From assembly GCF_003148775.1 (NCBI RefSeq), contig NZ_QGGW01000003.1, forward strand, positions 1 to 64,000: a stretch of DNA of 64,000 bases, in the 5' to 3' direction. The position numbers and the translations under genes were made by a program. Shown here piece by piece: positions 42,209 to 50,023 of the stretch (its first letter is position 1; the number at the start of each line of letters is the position of its first letter). The notes under the pieces are model-generated. The model was not told where the DNA came from. It saw only the letters and a list, made by a program, of their open reading frames with translations, and did not search any database. This DNA comes from Roseicyclus mahoneyensis (GTDB taxonomy: Bacteria; Pseudomonadota; Alphaproteobacteria; Rhodobacterales; Rhodobacteraceae).

Positions 42209-43756
42209 TTACGCGGCCCCCCTCGTACTGTCGGTGACGACGCCCGCCATCAAGAGGCCCAGCTCGTTCTGGTCGGTCTCGGACGGCAGACGCTCGCCCA
42301 TGATGCGGCCGTCGAACATCACCGCGATGCGGTCCGACAGGCCCATGATCTCGTCCAGTTCGACCGACACCAGCAAGATCGCCTTGCCTTGATCGCGCAG
42401 CGCGATGATCTGCTTGTGGATGAATTCGATCGCCCCGATATCGACGCCGCGTGTGGGCTGACCGATCAAAAGCAGGTCGGGCGCGCGGTCCATCTCGCGG
42501 GCGACCACGATCTTTTGCTGGTTCCCGCCCGAGAAATTGCGCGCAGGCAGGCGCGGGTTGGGCGGGCGCACGTCATAGCGATCCATCTTGTCGGCGCAAT
42601 CAGCCTTGATCGCTGCATGGTTCATCAGCGGTCCGGAATTGTATTTCGGATCCTTGTGATAACCGAAGGCCACGTTTTCCCACGCCTCGAAGGCCATGAT
42701 CAGCCCCTCGTCCTGCCGATCCTCGGGCACATGGCCGATGCCGCGTGCGCGCCGGGTCTGGGCGTTGGAGTGTTTTCCGGTGATATCGATGGGCTCGTTG
42801 AACAAGGTGACCGCGCCGCCCGTGGCCGCGATCATGCCGCCCAAAACCTCGAGCAACTCGGTCTGGCCATTCCCCGCGACGCCCGCGATCCCCAGAATTT
42901 CGCCGCGCCGGATCTGGAACGACACGCCCTTGATCCGGTCCACCCCGCCGCGCCGCACATGCAGATCCTCGACCCTGAGCACCACGTCGCCGGGCTTTGC
43001 GGGCGTCTTGTCCACCTGCAGCAGCACCTTGCGGCCCACCATCATCTCGGCCAGTTCGGACGGCGAGGTTTGGGACGTCTTGACCGTATTGGTCATCTCG
43101 CCCCGACGCATCACGCTGACGGTGTCGGTGATCTCCATGATCTCGCGCAGCTTGTGGGTGATCAAGATGATCGTCTTGCCCTCGGTCTTCAGCCGTTCGA
43201 GGATGCGGAACAACTGGTCCGCCTCGGAGGGGGTCAAGACGCCCGTGGGCTCGTCGAGGATCAGGATATCGGCGTGGCGGTAAAGCTGCTTGAGGATCTC
43301 GACGCGCTGCTGGTGGCCTACGGACAGTTCCTCGACCACCGCGTCCGGATCGACCTTGAGGCCGTATTCTTGCGACAATTCGGTCAGAAGCCTGCGCGCC
43401 TTGGCGATCGAGGGGCGCAAAAGCGCGCCATCTTCCGCCCCGAGGATCACGTTTTCGACCACGGTGAAATTCTCGACGAGCTTGAAATGCTGATGCACCA
43501 TGCCGATGCCCGCGCGGATCGCGGCCTGACTGTCGGGGATAGGGGTGGGCTTGCCATTGATGAAGATCTCGCCCCGGTCGGCCTTGTAGAAGCCGTAGAG
43601 GATCGACATCAGCGTCGATTTCCCCGCGCCGTTCTCGCCCACGATGCCGTGGATCGTGCCGCGCGCCACCGACATGGAGATGTCGCGGTTCGCCTGCACG
43701 GGACCGAAGGCCTTGGAGATGCCTTTGAGTTCGATGGCGGGGGCGGCTGTGGTCAT
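42209..43756 (-). CDS. Nucleoside ABC transporter, double ATPase (NupO-like)
   Basis: 515 residues with two ABC domains. The first has GENGAGKSTLMSILYGFYKADRG, LSVGHQQRVEILKQLYR and DEPTGVLTPSEADQL. The second has a degenerate P-loop (GVAGNGQTELLEVLGG), as usual in the second domain of sugar/nucleoside-type ATPases, then NFSGGNQQKIVVAREM. The wording VLTP and GNGQTEL is typical of nucleoside (BMP-linked) transporters rather than ribose ones. A hairpin separates it from the binding-protein gene. Confidence 0.92.
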   Translation of the reverse strand: MTTAAPAIELKGISKAFGPVQANRDISMSVARGTIHGIVGENGAGKSTLMSILYGFYKADRGEIFINGKPTPIPDSQAAIRAGIGMVHQHFKLVENFTVVENVILGAEDGALLRPSIAKARRLLTELSQEYGLKVDPDAVVEELSVGHQQRVEILKQLYRHADILILDEPTGVLTPSEADQLFRILERLKTEGKTIILITHKLREIMEITDTVSVMRRGEMTNTVKTSQTSPSELAEMMVGRKVLLQVDKTPAKPGDVVLRVEDLHVRRGGVDRIKGVSFQIRRGEILGIAGVAGNGQTELLEVLGGMIAATGGAVTLFNEPIDITGKHSNAQTRRARGIGHVPEDRQDEGLIMAFEAWENVAFGYHKDPKYNSGPLMNHAAIKADCADKMDRYDVRPPNPRLPARNFSGGNQQKIVVAREMDRAPDLLLIGQPTRGVDIGAIEFIHKQIIALRDQGKAILLVSVELDEIMGLSDRIAVMFDGRIMGERLPSETDQNELGLLMAGVVTDSTRGAA

Positions 43757-43789
43757 GGCAACCTCGGGGCTCGGGTGTCCGATGCGGAA

Positions 43790-43820
43790 CGGGCCGCGGC
43801 GTCTGATGCGCCACGGCCCG
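43790..43820 (-). promoter_or_regulatory. Intergenic hairpin between binding-protein and ATPase genes
   Basis: CGGGCCG-C-GGCG (43790-43801) pairs with CGCC-A-CGGCCCG (43809-43820) around a 7-base loop. No T tract follows. Such stems after binding-protein genes usually stabilise or partly terminate the mRNA so that the binding protein is made in excess. Confidence 0.6.
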
Positions 43821-43844
43821 CGCCGGTGTCACGATGTCTTGCGG

Positions 43845-44840
43845 TTACTGCATCTGCACGGGGCAGGTGCCGTCGTCGGTGAAGTTGTGGACCACGATCT
43901 CACCCGCGATGATAGCCTCGCGCGCGGCATCGACGGCCGCCTGCATCTCTTCGGTGATCAGGTCCGCATTGAATTCGTCGATCGCGTAACCCACGCCTTC
44001 TTCGGCAAGTCCGAAAACATGCAAACCGGTCTCCACTTCGGGGCCGGTCGTGAAGGCGTCATAGACCGCTACATCGACGCGCTTGATCATCGAGGTCAGG
44101 ACCGAACCGGGGTGCAGGTAATTTTGGTTGCTGTCCACGCCGATCGACAAGATGCCCTCATCCGCCGCGGCCTGCAGCACACCAAGGCCGGTACCGCCGG
44201 CGGCTGCGAAGACAACCTCCGATCCTTGACCGATCTGGCCGCGCGTCAACTCGCCACCGCGCACCGGATCGTTCCACGCTGCACCCGTGGTGCCGGTCAT
44301 GTTGGCAATCACGATTGCATCGGGGTTCACTGCGACGACGCCCTGCGCATAGCCGCAGGCAAAGCGCGAGATGAGGGGAATATCCATGCCGCCGACAAAG
44401 CTCACGGTATCGCTCTCGGCCGCCATAGCGGCCAGCATGCCGACAAGGTACGACCCCTCATGTTCGGCGAAGACAACCGATCGAACGTTGGGCTGATCGA
44501 CCACACCGTCTATGATGACGAAGGTGGTGTCCGGGTAGTCAGGAGCAACGACTGCCAAAGCGCTTTCCTGCAGGAAGCCCGCCATTACAACCGGGTTGGC
44601 GCCCGCTTCGGCAAGTCGGCGCATCGACTGTTCACGCTGCGCGTCAGACTGCAGTTCGATTTCCCGGTAGGAGCCGCCGGTTTCCTCGGCCCAGCGCTGA
44701 GCGCCATTGAAGGCGGATTCATTGAACGAGCGGTCGAATTTTCCGCCAAGGTCAAAAATGATTGCCGGATCGGCCAATGCGCCGGAGGCAGTCACGGCCA
44801 GTGCAGCGGCAGCGCCCATCAGCGTTTTCATCATGGTCAT
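43845..44840 (-). CDS. BMP-family nucleoside-binding protein of the ABC importer
   Basis: 331 residues with a signal peptide (MTMMKTLMGAAAALAVTASGALA). Mature-part landmarks of the Bmp/PnrA family: PAIIFDLGGKFDRSFNESAFNGAQRW, IIDGVVDQPNVRSVVFAEHEGSYLVGMLAA, FVGGMDIPLISRF and GVDSNQNYLHPGSVLTSMIKRVD. PnrA-type proteins bind purine nucleosides, which fits the phosphorylase genes nearby. The ATG at 44840 has GGGAG upstream. Confidence 0.93.
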   Translation of the reverse strand: MTMMKTLMGAAAALAVTASGALADPAIIFDLGGKFDRSFNESAFNGAQRWAEETGGSYREIELQSDAQREQSMRRLAEAGANPVVMAGFLQESALAVVAPDYPDTTFVIIDGVVDQPNVRSVVFAEHEGSYLVGMLAAMAAESDTVSFVGGMDIPLISRFACGYAQGVVAVNPDAIVIANMTGTTGAAWNDPVRGGELTRGQIGQGSEVVFAAAGGTGLGVLQAAADEGILSIGVDSNQNYLHPGSVLTSMIKRVDVAVYDAFTTGPEVETGLHVFGLAEEGVGYAIDEFNADLITEEMQAAVDAAREAIIAGEIVVHNFTDDGTCPVQMQ

Positions 44841-45003
44841 CAGGTAAACTCCCGGTTGGATCGGGCCGCGGCGCGTTTGGTCGGCTGCGGTCCCCGCAAG
44901 GTCAAAGATCGAAAACGATCCCCCGCCCGGAATAAGGGCAAAGCGAGGCGGCAGGGTCAACCGGATTCTGTTTCGCGACAGGCCCGTTGCGGGTGCCGCA
45001 AGG

Positions 45004-45453
45004 TCAACTTTCCTTGGCGTTGCCGGAATTTTCGGCGTTCAGCATACGCGACAGGATCAGCGCGTCGACAGGGGTGGCGCCTTTGCGCGCGTAGTAGCCG
45101 CGCCGCCGCCCGGTCTGCATGAAGCCTGCCCTGCGATAGAGCGCGCAGGCGGCCGCGTTGTCCTCGGCCACCTCCAGAAACATTGTCGTGGCACCGGCGC
45201 GCGCGGCCCGCGCCATCGCGGCCTCCAGCGTGATCCGCCCGAGGCCCCGGCCCTGCGCCAACGGATCGACCGCCAGCGTCAGCAGTTCCGCCTCGGGCGC
45301 GAGGATTTGCAGCAGGGCAAAACCGTCGTCGTCGACCCCGATGGAGTGAATGGCTGGCCGGGCACACATCGCGGCGATCTCGGCCTCGGACCAGACCTGA
45401 CCCCGCCCGCCAAAGGCTGCGGCATGGATGGCGGCCATCCGCGCAGGCGTCAT
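45004..45453 (-). CDS. rimI: RimI-like ribosomal-protein N-acetyltransferase
   Basis: 149 residues, GNAT fold. It has DDDGFALLQILAPEAELLTLAVDPLAQGRGLGRITLEAAMARA with the acetyl-CoA loop QGRGLG, then EVAEDNAAACALYRRAGFMQTGRRRGYY. The FMxTGRRxxYY ending is typical of RimI, which acetylates the S18 N-terminus in E. coli. Its ATG overlaps the tsaB stop by 4 bases; tsaB-rimI is a widespread pair. Confidence 0.88.
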   Translation of the reverse strand: MTPARMAAIHAAAFGGRGQVWSEAEIAAMCARPAIHSIGVDDDGFALLQILAPEAELLTLAVDPLAQGRGLGRITLEAAMARAARAGATTMFLEVAEDNAAACALYRRAGFMQTGRRRGYYARKGATPVDALILSRMLNAENSGNAKES

Positions 45454-46112
45454 CTGGCCAGCATGACCGGCCCGCCGTCCCGCGCGGGCGCGGCATCGGC
45501 GGCGCGCAGGTAAAGCGGCGCGGGGCGCGGCAGGGCGGGGTCGCGAAACCGTGTGGCGGCGATGCAGGCAATGGCCTCGGCCAGCGGCATCGCGGCGGGC
45601 AGGGCGGTCAGCTTCGCAACGATTGCCGCGGTCGCAGCCGCGCCGGTGCCCGTGACGGCGGCGGTGGGCACGACATGCCCCATCTCGCCCGCATGGAGCA
45701 GGACGGGCGCCTCGGCTTGAACACCGTCGAAGGTCTGCACATAGACCTCGCCCCGGCGGGCATCCTCGATCACCGTCACGGGGCGGGGCAGGCTATGGGC
45801 GCGCGCCTCCAGCGTGCTGACACCGACCGCGGGAATGCCAAGGGCCAAGGCCAAGCCGCGCGCTGCAGAGACCGAAATGCGGATGCCGGTAAAATTGCCC
45901 GGCCCGATCCCGACCCCGATCGCGTCGAGTTGGGCAAGATCAGCGCCGCCCGTCGCCAGAACCTCGGCTATAAGCGGCATCAGCCGTTCTGCTTGACCCT
46001 TGCCCATGTCCTCTTGGGCTGCGGCCAGCACTCGGTCGCCTGACAGCAAAGCGGCCGCGCAATGCGCGGCCGATGTGTCGAAGGCCAGGATCAGCGGCTC
46101 AGACGTTGACAG
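45450..46112 (-). CDS. tsaB: tRNA threonylcarbamoyladenosine protein TsaB (non-canonical start)
   Basis: About 220 residues. TsaB is the scaffold partner of TsaD for t6A37 synthesis. The conserved beginning PLILAFDTSAAHCAAALLSGDRVL, the GIGPGNFTGIRISVSAARGLALAL segment and the ALxARAHSL loop identify it. No ATG, GTG or TTG precedes the conserved LILAFDTS in its frame. The first usable codons are CTG at 46112 or 46094, both close to the stop of the upstream nfu gene (46099-46101). The first canonical start, TTG at 46049, would remove the essential first strand. I annotate the CTG at 46112 as the likely start. Confidence 0.85.
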   Translation of the reverse strand: MSTSEPLILAFDTSAAHCAAALLSGDRVLAAAQEDMGKGQAERLMPLIAEVLATGGADLAQLDAIGVGIGPGNFTGIRISVSAARGLALALGIPAVGVSTLEARAHSLPRPVTVIEDARRGEVYVQTFDGVQAEAPVLLHAGEMGHVVPTAAVTGTGAAATAAIVAKLTALPAAMPLAEAIACIAATRFRDPALPRPAPLYLRAADAAPARDGGPVMLAR

Positions 46113-46662
46113 GACGCACCTCGAGCACCTCGGGGATGTAGTGGCGCAGCAGGTTCTCGATCCCCATCTTCAGCGTCAGCGTGCTGGACGGACACCCGGC
46201 GCAGGCGCCCTGCATGTGCAGGTAGACCACGCCACGGTCAAAGCCGTGAAAGGTGATGTCGCCGCCATCTTGCGCCACAGCCGGACGAACGCGGGTGTCG
46301 AGCAGCGTCTTGATCTGGCCCACGATTTCCGCGTCCTCGCCGGAATGTTCGGCATGGCCTCCGGCGCCCGTGTGGTCCGCGTCCATCACCGGCGCGCCGG
46401 ACTGGAAATGTTCCATGATGGCACCAAGGATGGCGGGCTTCACATGTTCCCACGCGATCATCTCGCCCTTGGTGACGGTGACGAAATCGCTGCCGAAGAA
46501 CACGCCGGTCACGCCCTCGACGGCAAAGATCCGGGCGGCGAGCGGCGATTTCTGCGCCGTTTCGGCACTTGGGAAATCGGCGGTGCCCATGTCCAGCACG
46601 GTCTGGCCGGGCAGGAATTTCAGCGTCGCCGGGTTCGGGGTGGATTCGGTCTGGATGAACAT
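46099..46662 (-). CDS. Nfu-type iron-sulfur cluster carrier
   Basis: 187 residues. The N-terminal Nfu_N domain opens MFIQTESTPNPATLKFLPG (about 1-85). The C-terminal NifU-like domain (about 105-187) has RPAVAQDGGDITFHGFDRGVVYLHMQGACAGCPSSTLTLKMGIE with the cluster-binding C-x-x-C. It transfers Fe-S clusters to apoproteins. The ATG at 46662 was preferred over a TTG at 46671. Its end overlaps the start region of tsaB. Confidence 0.93.
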   Translation of the reverse strand: MFIQTESTPNPATLKFLPGQTVLDMGTADFPSAETAQKSPLAARIFAVEGVTGVFFGSDFVTVTKGEMIAWEHVKPAILGAIMEHFQSGAPVMDADHTGAGGHAEHSGEDAEIVGQIKTLLDTRVRPAVAQDGGDITFHGFDRGVVYLHMQGACAGCPSSTLTLKMGIENLLRHYIPEVLEVRPVNV

Positions 46663-46749
46663 GTCGCGCAATCCTTATCGGTTTCGTCAGATATGCGCCG
46701 CCATGACCGCAGTGTCAAGATTTGGAACAATTCTAAACTTTGCCACGGT

Positions 46750-47205
46750 TCAGAACCCATGCGCCGCTAGCGCCTCGGGGCCATAGCCATCCACCGCCCA
46801 GAACGCGCGGGCCTCGGGGCCGATGGCGTCGAGCGCGATGGCCAGCCGATCTGGCCCGACCGCGCGGTGAAGTGCGACCGCCACCGCTGTCAGGCCCAGA
46901 TCGGTGGCAAAGTTGTGATCCCTGCGCAGCGCCTTGACCTCCGCCACATAGGTCGTGCCATCCGCCCAAGGCAGGGGTGGGGCGGGCCGCCATCCCTCAA
47001 GGAACAGCGCCCGTGGCATGGCCGGCAGCACCTGCGCGAAGTCCGCCGCCTGTTCCACCGTCAACCGCGCCCGAAAGGCCCGAAATGCCCCTTCGGCGGT
47101 GGTGAAGGCGACATTGTCGGATGGTGTGCCCATCACCTCGCGGATATCGGCCAGAAACCTGCGCCATTCGACGTCACCATGGCGATAGGTCCAGGGCATC
47201 GGCAT
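46750..47205 (-). CDS. DUF2267 protein
   Basis: 151 residues. The pattern MPMPWTYRHGDVEWRRFLADIREVMG, AFRARLTVEQAADFAQVLPAMPRALFLEGW and LRRDHNF is that of DUF2267, a small helical cytoplasmic family of unknown function. A GGGGAGG precedes the ATG. Just downstream of the universal stress protein gene (15 bases), so probably co-transcribed. Confidence 0.75.
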   Translation of the reverse strand: MPMPWTYRHGDVEWRRFLADIREVMGTPSDNVAFTTAEGAFRAFRARLTVEQAADFAQVLPAMPRALFLEGWRPAPPLPWADGTTYVAEVKALRRDHNFATDLGLTAVAVALHRAVGPDRLAIALDAIGPEARAFWAVDGYGPEALAAHGF

Positions 47206-47220
47206 GTGCGCCTCCCCTTC

Positions 47221-47676
47221 TCAGGTGATCTGCTCCAGCTGTTCCTTGCTCAGTTCCACCGGCACGATGGTGATCGGCACGGGCAGCGTGCCCGCCTGCC
47301 GCACCATGGCCGTGACCAGCGGGCCCGGCCCCGATTTGCCCGTCGCCGCCCCCAGCACCAGAACGCCGATCTCGGGCGCTTCGCGGATATGGGCGAGGAT
47401 TTCCGTCACCGGCTCGCCCTCGCGGATCACGAGGCTGGGGTCGACGCCCTGCCTATCGCGCATCCATTTGGCGAAGACGTTGAAATGCGCCTCGATCCGT
47501 TCACGGGCCTCGGCGCGCATCACCTCGGCCACGCCGATCCAGTGGTTGAATTCATCGGGCGGGATGATCGACAGGATCTCGACCCCGCCCTGCGTATTCG
47601 CCGCGCGCATGGCGGCAAAGCGCATGGCGTTCAGGCATTCGCGGGTATCGTCGAGCACCACGAGGAACTTGCGCAT
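47221..47676 (-). CDS. Universal stress protein (UspA family)
   Basis: 151 residues. It starts MRKFLVVLDDTRECLNAMRFAAMRAANTQGG and has the nucleotide-loop region VLVLGAATGKSGPGPLVTAM with the G-x-x-G-x9-G-like spacing, then PVPITIVPVELS. It may bind ATP and act in general stress. Precedes DUF2267 on the same strand; follows the aminotransferase gene after 63 bases. Confidence 0.88.
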   Translation of the reverse strand: MRKFLVVLDDTRECLNAMRFAAMRAANTQGGVEILSIIPPDEFNHWIGVAEVMRAEARERIEAHFNVFAKWMRDRQGVDPSLVIREGEPVTEILAHIREAPEIGVLVLGAATGKSGPGPLVTAMVRQAGTLPVPITIVPVELSKEQLEQIT

Positions 47677-47739
47677 CTGGCTACCCCTTCCGGCCTTGCA
47701 CCATGCCGCGCCGCGCCGTGTCTGTCCATGGTGGAGCGT

Positions 47740-48612
47740 TCAGGCCGCCGCCACGGCATCTGCCGCCCAATCCCAGTAAAGCGCGCGCACGCGGCGCGTG
47801 ATGGGGCCGTGCTCGTACGGCGTCCCGTCGAATTCGGCCACCGGCGTCACCTTGTTGAGATTGCCAGACAAGAACACCTCGTCTGCCTGCTTGAAATCGT
47901 CAAAGGACAGCACCGTCTCCACCACCTCGACCCCGTCGGCGCGCAGGTTGGCGATGTGGCGCTGGCGCGTGATCCCGTCAAGGAAGGTGCCGTTGGGGAT
48001 CGGCGTGAACACCACCCCGTCGCGGACCATGAAGACATTGGCGGTCGCGGTTTCCGCCACATTGCCCAAGGCGTCGGCCACCAGCGCGTTGTCGTAGCCC
48101 TTGGCCTTGGCCTCGGCCAGCATGCGCGCATTGTTGGGGTAAAGGCAGCCCGCCTTGGCGTTGCAGACATTGTCGGTCAGCACCGGACGATGAAACTGTG
48201 TGCGCGTCAGACGCACGGCGGCCTCGGGCGGGGCCATCGGCACGCGTTCAAGACAGACGCAGAACCCCGCCTCCGTCTCGGCGGGCAAGATGCCATAGGC
48301 GCCACCGTCGATCCCCCAGAGCATCGGGCGCACATAGACCGCGGCATCCTTGGGGTAGCGTTTCAGCCCGTCCCACGCGATCTCGAAGATCTGTTGCCCG
48401 CTGACGCCCGGATGCAGCATCAGCGCGCGGGCCGAACGCACGACGCGCTCGCAATGCGCCTTGAGGTCGGGCGCCATGCCATCGACGTAGCGGGCACCGT
48501 CGAAGACCGTTGTCCCCAGCCACGCGCCATGATCGGCGGCGGACATGATCGGCATGTCGGCGTCATGCCAGACCCCGTTCACATAGGTCTTGATGTCGGT
48601 TCCCACGGCCAT
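47740..48612 (-). CDS. ilvE: Class IV branched-chain amino acid aminotransferase
   Basis: 290 residues of the PLP-dependent fold type IV. The lysine that holds PLP is Lys153 in NAKAGCLYPNN; other landmarks are HGAWLGTTVFDGARYV, YVRPMLWG, NVAETATANVFMVRDG and FLDGITRQ. It would exchange the amino group between glutamate and branched-chain keto acids, though D-amino acid or 4-amino-4-deoxychorismate activity cannot be ruled out by eye. GGGGAGAG precedes the ATG. Preceded by a small ORF at 48655-48855 that may share its promoter. Confidence 0.9.
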   Translation of the reverse strand: MAVGTDIKTYVNGVWHDADMPIMSAADHGAWLGTTVFDGARYVDGMAPDLKAHCERVVRSARALMLHPGVSGQQIFEIAWDGLKRYPKDAAVYVRPMLWGIDGGAYGILPAETEAGFCVCLERVPMAPPEAAVRLTRTQFHRPVLTDNVCNAKAGCLYPNNARMLAEAKAKGYDNALVADALGNVAETATANVFMVRDGVVFTPIPNGTFLDGITRQRHIANLRADGVEVVETVLSFDDFKQADEVFLSGNLNKVTPVAEFDGTPYEHGPITRRVRALYWDWAADAVAAA

Positions 48613-48654
48613 CGCGCTCTCCCCCGTCTGGACGGTGGAGAGCCTAGGCCGGGA

Positions 48655-48855
48655 TCAGCTGGAAGGTCCAGAGAAGAAGCCCTGCTGGTAGTCCATCGAA
48701 ACGACGCCGGGCGCCTTGGCCGCGCCCCGGCGCGGGGTGCTGCGGCCGCGAAGGGTGGCATGATCCGGGCGGATGCGGGCCTCGGGCCGGGGGGGCTGGC
48801 CGGACGTCGCGCAATCCATCGGGCCAATGGCCCGTTCGGTGGGTTTGCTCTGCAT
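48655..48855 (-). CDS. Small unrecognised protein, 66 residues
   Basis: A basic, Pro-rich small protein (MQSKPTERAIGPM..., ending YQQGFFSGPSS). A strong ribosome-binding site (AAAGGAG) lies 7 bases before its ATG, and a good sigma-70-type promoter lies about 40-70 bases upstream, so translation is likely. It ends 42 bases before ilvE and may be cotranscribed. No domain recognised; low complexity is a reason for caution. Confidence 0.5.
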   Translation of the reverse strand: MQSKPTERAIGPMDCATSGQPPRPEARIRPDHATLRGRSTPRRGAAKAPGVVSMDYQQGFFSGPSS

Positions 48856-48895
48856 GAAACGCTCCTTTGATACGCGATCACAGGCCGCGAGCGTG

Positions 48896-48925
48896 ACTAT
48901 AGAACTATGCGCTAATTCAAGTCAA
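48896..48925 (-). promoter_or_regulatory. Promoter of the small ORF/ilvE unit with flanking GCGCTAA repeats
   Basis: On the minus strand TTGACT (48925-48920) is followed after 18 bases by TATAGT (48901-48896). Two copies of TTAGCGC (48943-48937 and 48915-48909) flank the -35 box; the upstream one is part of a near-palindrome GTTAGCGCCAAC. This spacing suggests a regulator site. Confidence 0.5.
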
Positions 48926-48967
48926 ATGCCATGTTGGCGCTAACTCTGTGCGAATTGGCACATATCC

Positions 48968-49456
48968 TCAAGCCAGCGTCAGCAGCGCCTCCAGATCGAG
49001 GCGGTCGTTGACCATCCGCAGGCTGCCGTCGGCACTGCGCGGCCAGTCGGCGGCCGGTCGGTCGACATAAAGCTCGATGCCATTTCCGTCAGGGTCGCTC
49101 AGATAGACTGCCTCGGACACGCCGTGGTCGGCGGCACCGTCCAGCGCGACACCGGCCGCCAGAACCTGCGCGACGGCGCGCGCCAGAGCGGGGCGGTCAG
49201 GAAAGAGAAAGGCGGTGTGATAGAGGCCGGTCGCGTTCCGGGCCGGGCGGGGGCCGCCAAGACTTTCCCATGTGTTGAGCCCGAGGTGGTGGTGATAGCC
49301 CCCGGCCGACAGAAAGGCCGCCTGCGCGCCGAAGCGCTGCGTGACCTCAAGGCCGATGATATCTCGGTAGAAGGCGATGGACCGGTCAAGATCGGATACC
49401 TTCAGATGGACATGTCCGATGCCTGTTCCCGAAGGCGCGGTGTAGGTCTTTCGCAT
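48968..49456 (-). CDS. VOC-family (glyoxalase/ring-cleaving dioxygenase-like) protein
   Basis: 162 residues. It opens IGHVHLKVSDLDRSIAFYRDIIGLEV and has HHLGLNTWE, LYHTAFLFPDRPALARAV and the metal-site-like YLSDPDGNGIELYVDRP. Histidines in HVHLKV, HHHLGL and YHTAF plus the Glu in GIELY could form the metal centre. It resembles CatE-like extradiol dioxygenases, but single-domain VOC proteins have many functions. AAGGAGAT precedes the ATG. Confidence 0.82.
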   Translation of the reverse strand: MRKTYTAPSGTGIGHVHLKVSDLDRSIAFYRDIIGLEVTQRFGAQAAFLSAGGYHHHLGLNTWESLGGPRPARNATGLYHTAFLFPDRPALARAVAQVLAAGVALDGAADHGVSEAVYLSDPDGNGIELYVDRPAADWPRSADGSLRMVNDRLDLEALLTLA

Positions 49457-50023
49457 GGCTATGATCTCCTTCGCTTGAGCATATGCGTCGGGACGCCTTG
49501 TTTGGAATTGGACAGAACCGCACCCAACCTGTGCAGATCCCAAGACCTGCCCGAGACAGCCGCGACGCCCAACAACCGCCGGGCCATGGTCATGATCCGG
49601 CCCGGGTTCTGCGCAGAATGGTCATTCACGTATATCTGGCACGGACGTCGCGCGTGATGATGATGGCCAATGGACCTGACCCGGTTGCAGCCGCCTTGGT
49701 GGCCGCCGTCTTGTGTGGCCTTGGGGTTTACGGCTTGCTCGTTTGGCGCGGTGCGGCCCGACCCGGGCACCTTGCCGTTCGGCGGCGTGACTGTCGGTGG
49801 CGTCGGGATGGTGGCGGTGGCACGACGCGTCTGGCGTCGCGGCGCTACACCTGTGCGGCTTGCGGTGTCGCGGCGTATGCGCACGATGGTCGCGCCCCAA
49901 AAGACTGCAAGCGCGCCCTGAGACTTGCCAGCCTGTGATGCTCCGGACGGAGGATTCCCCGACTTGCAAACTCCATCTGCCGACAATAGCGATGGGCTGT
50001 CTTCTGGGGATTGGACGAGTTTC
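49457..50023. other. 567-base stretch with no confident gene
   Basis: Several overlapping frames are open because of high GC, but none shows clear family features. One candidate, 49657-49938 on the plus strand (93 residues), has a hydrophobic segment followed by RYTCAACGVAAYAHDG, a possible zinc-ribbon end. It has no ribosome-binding site and is not convincing. The region also holds the promoter of creD. Confidence 0.4.
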
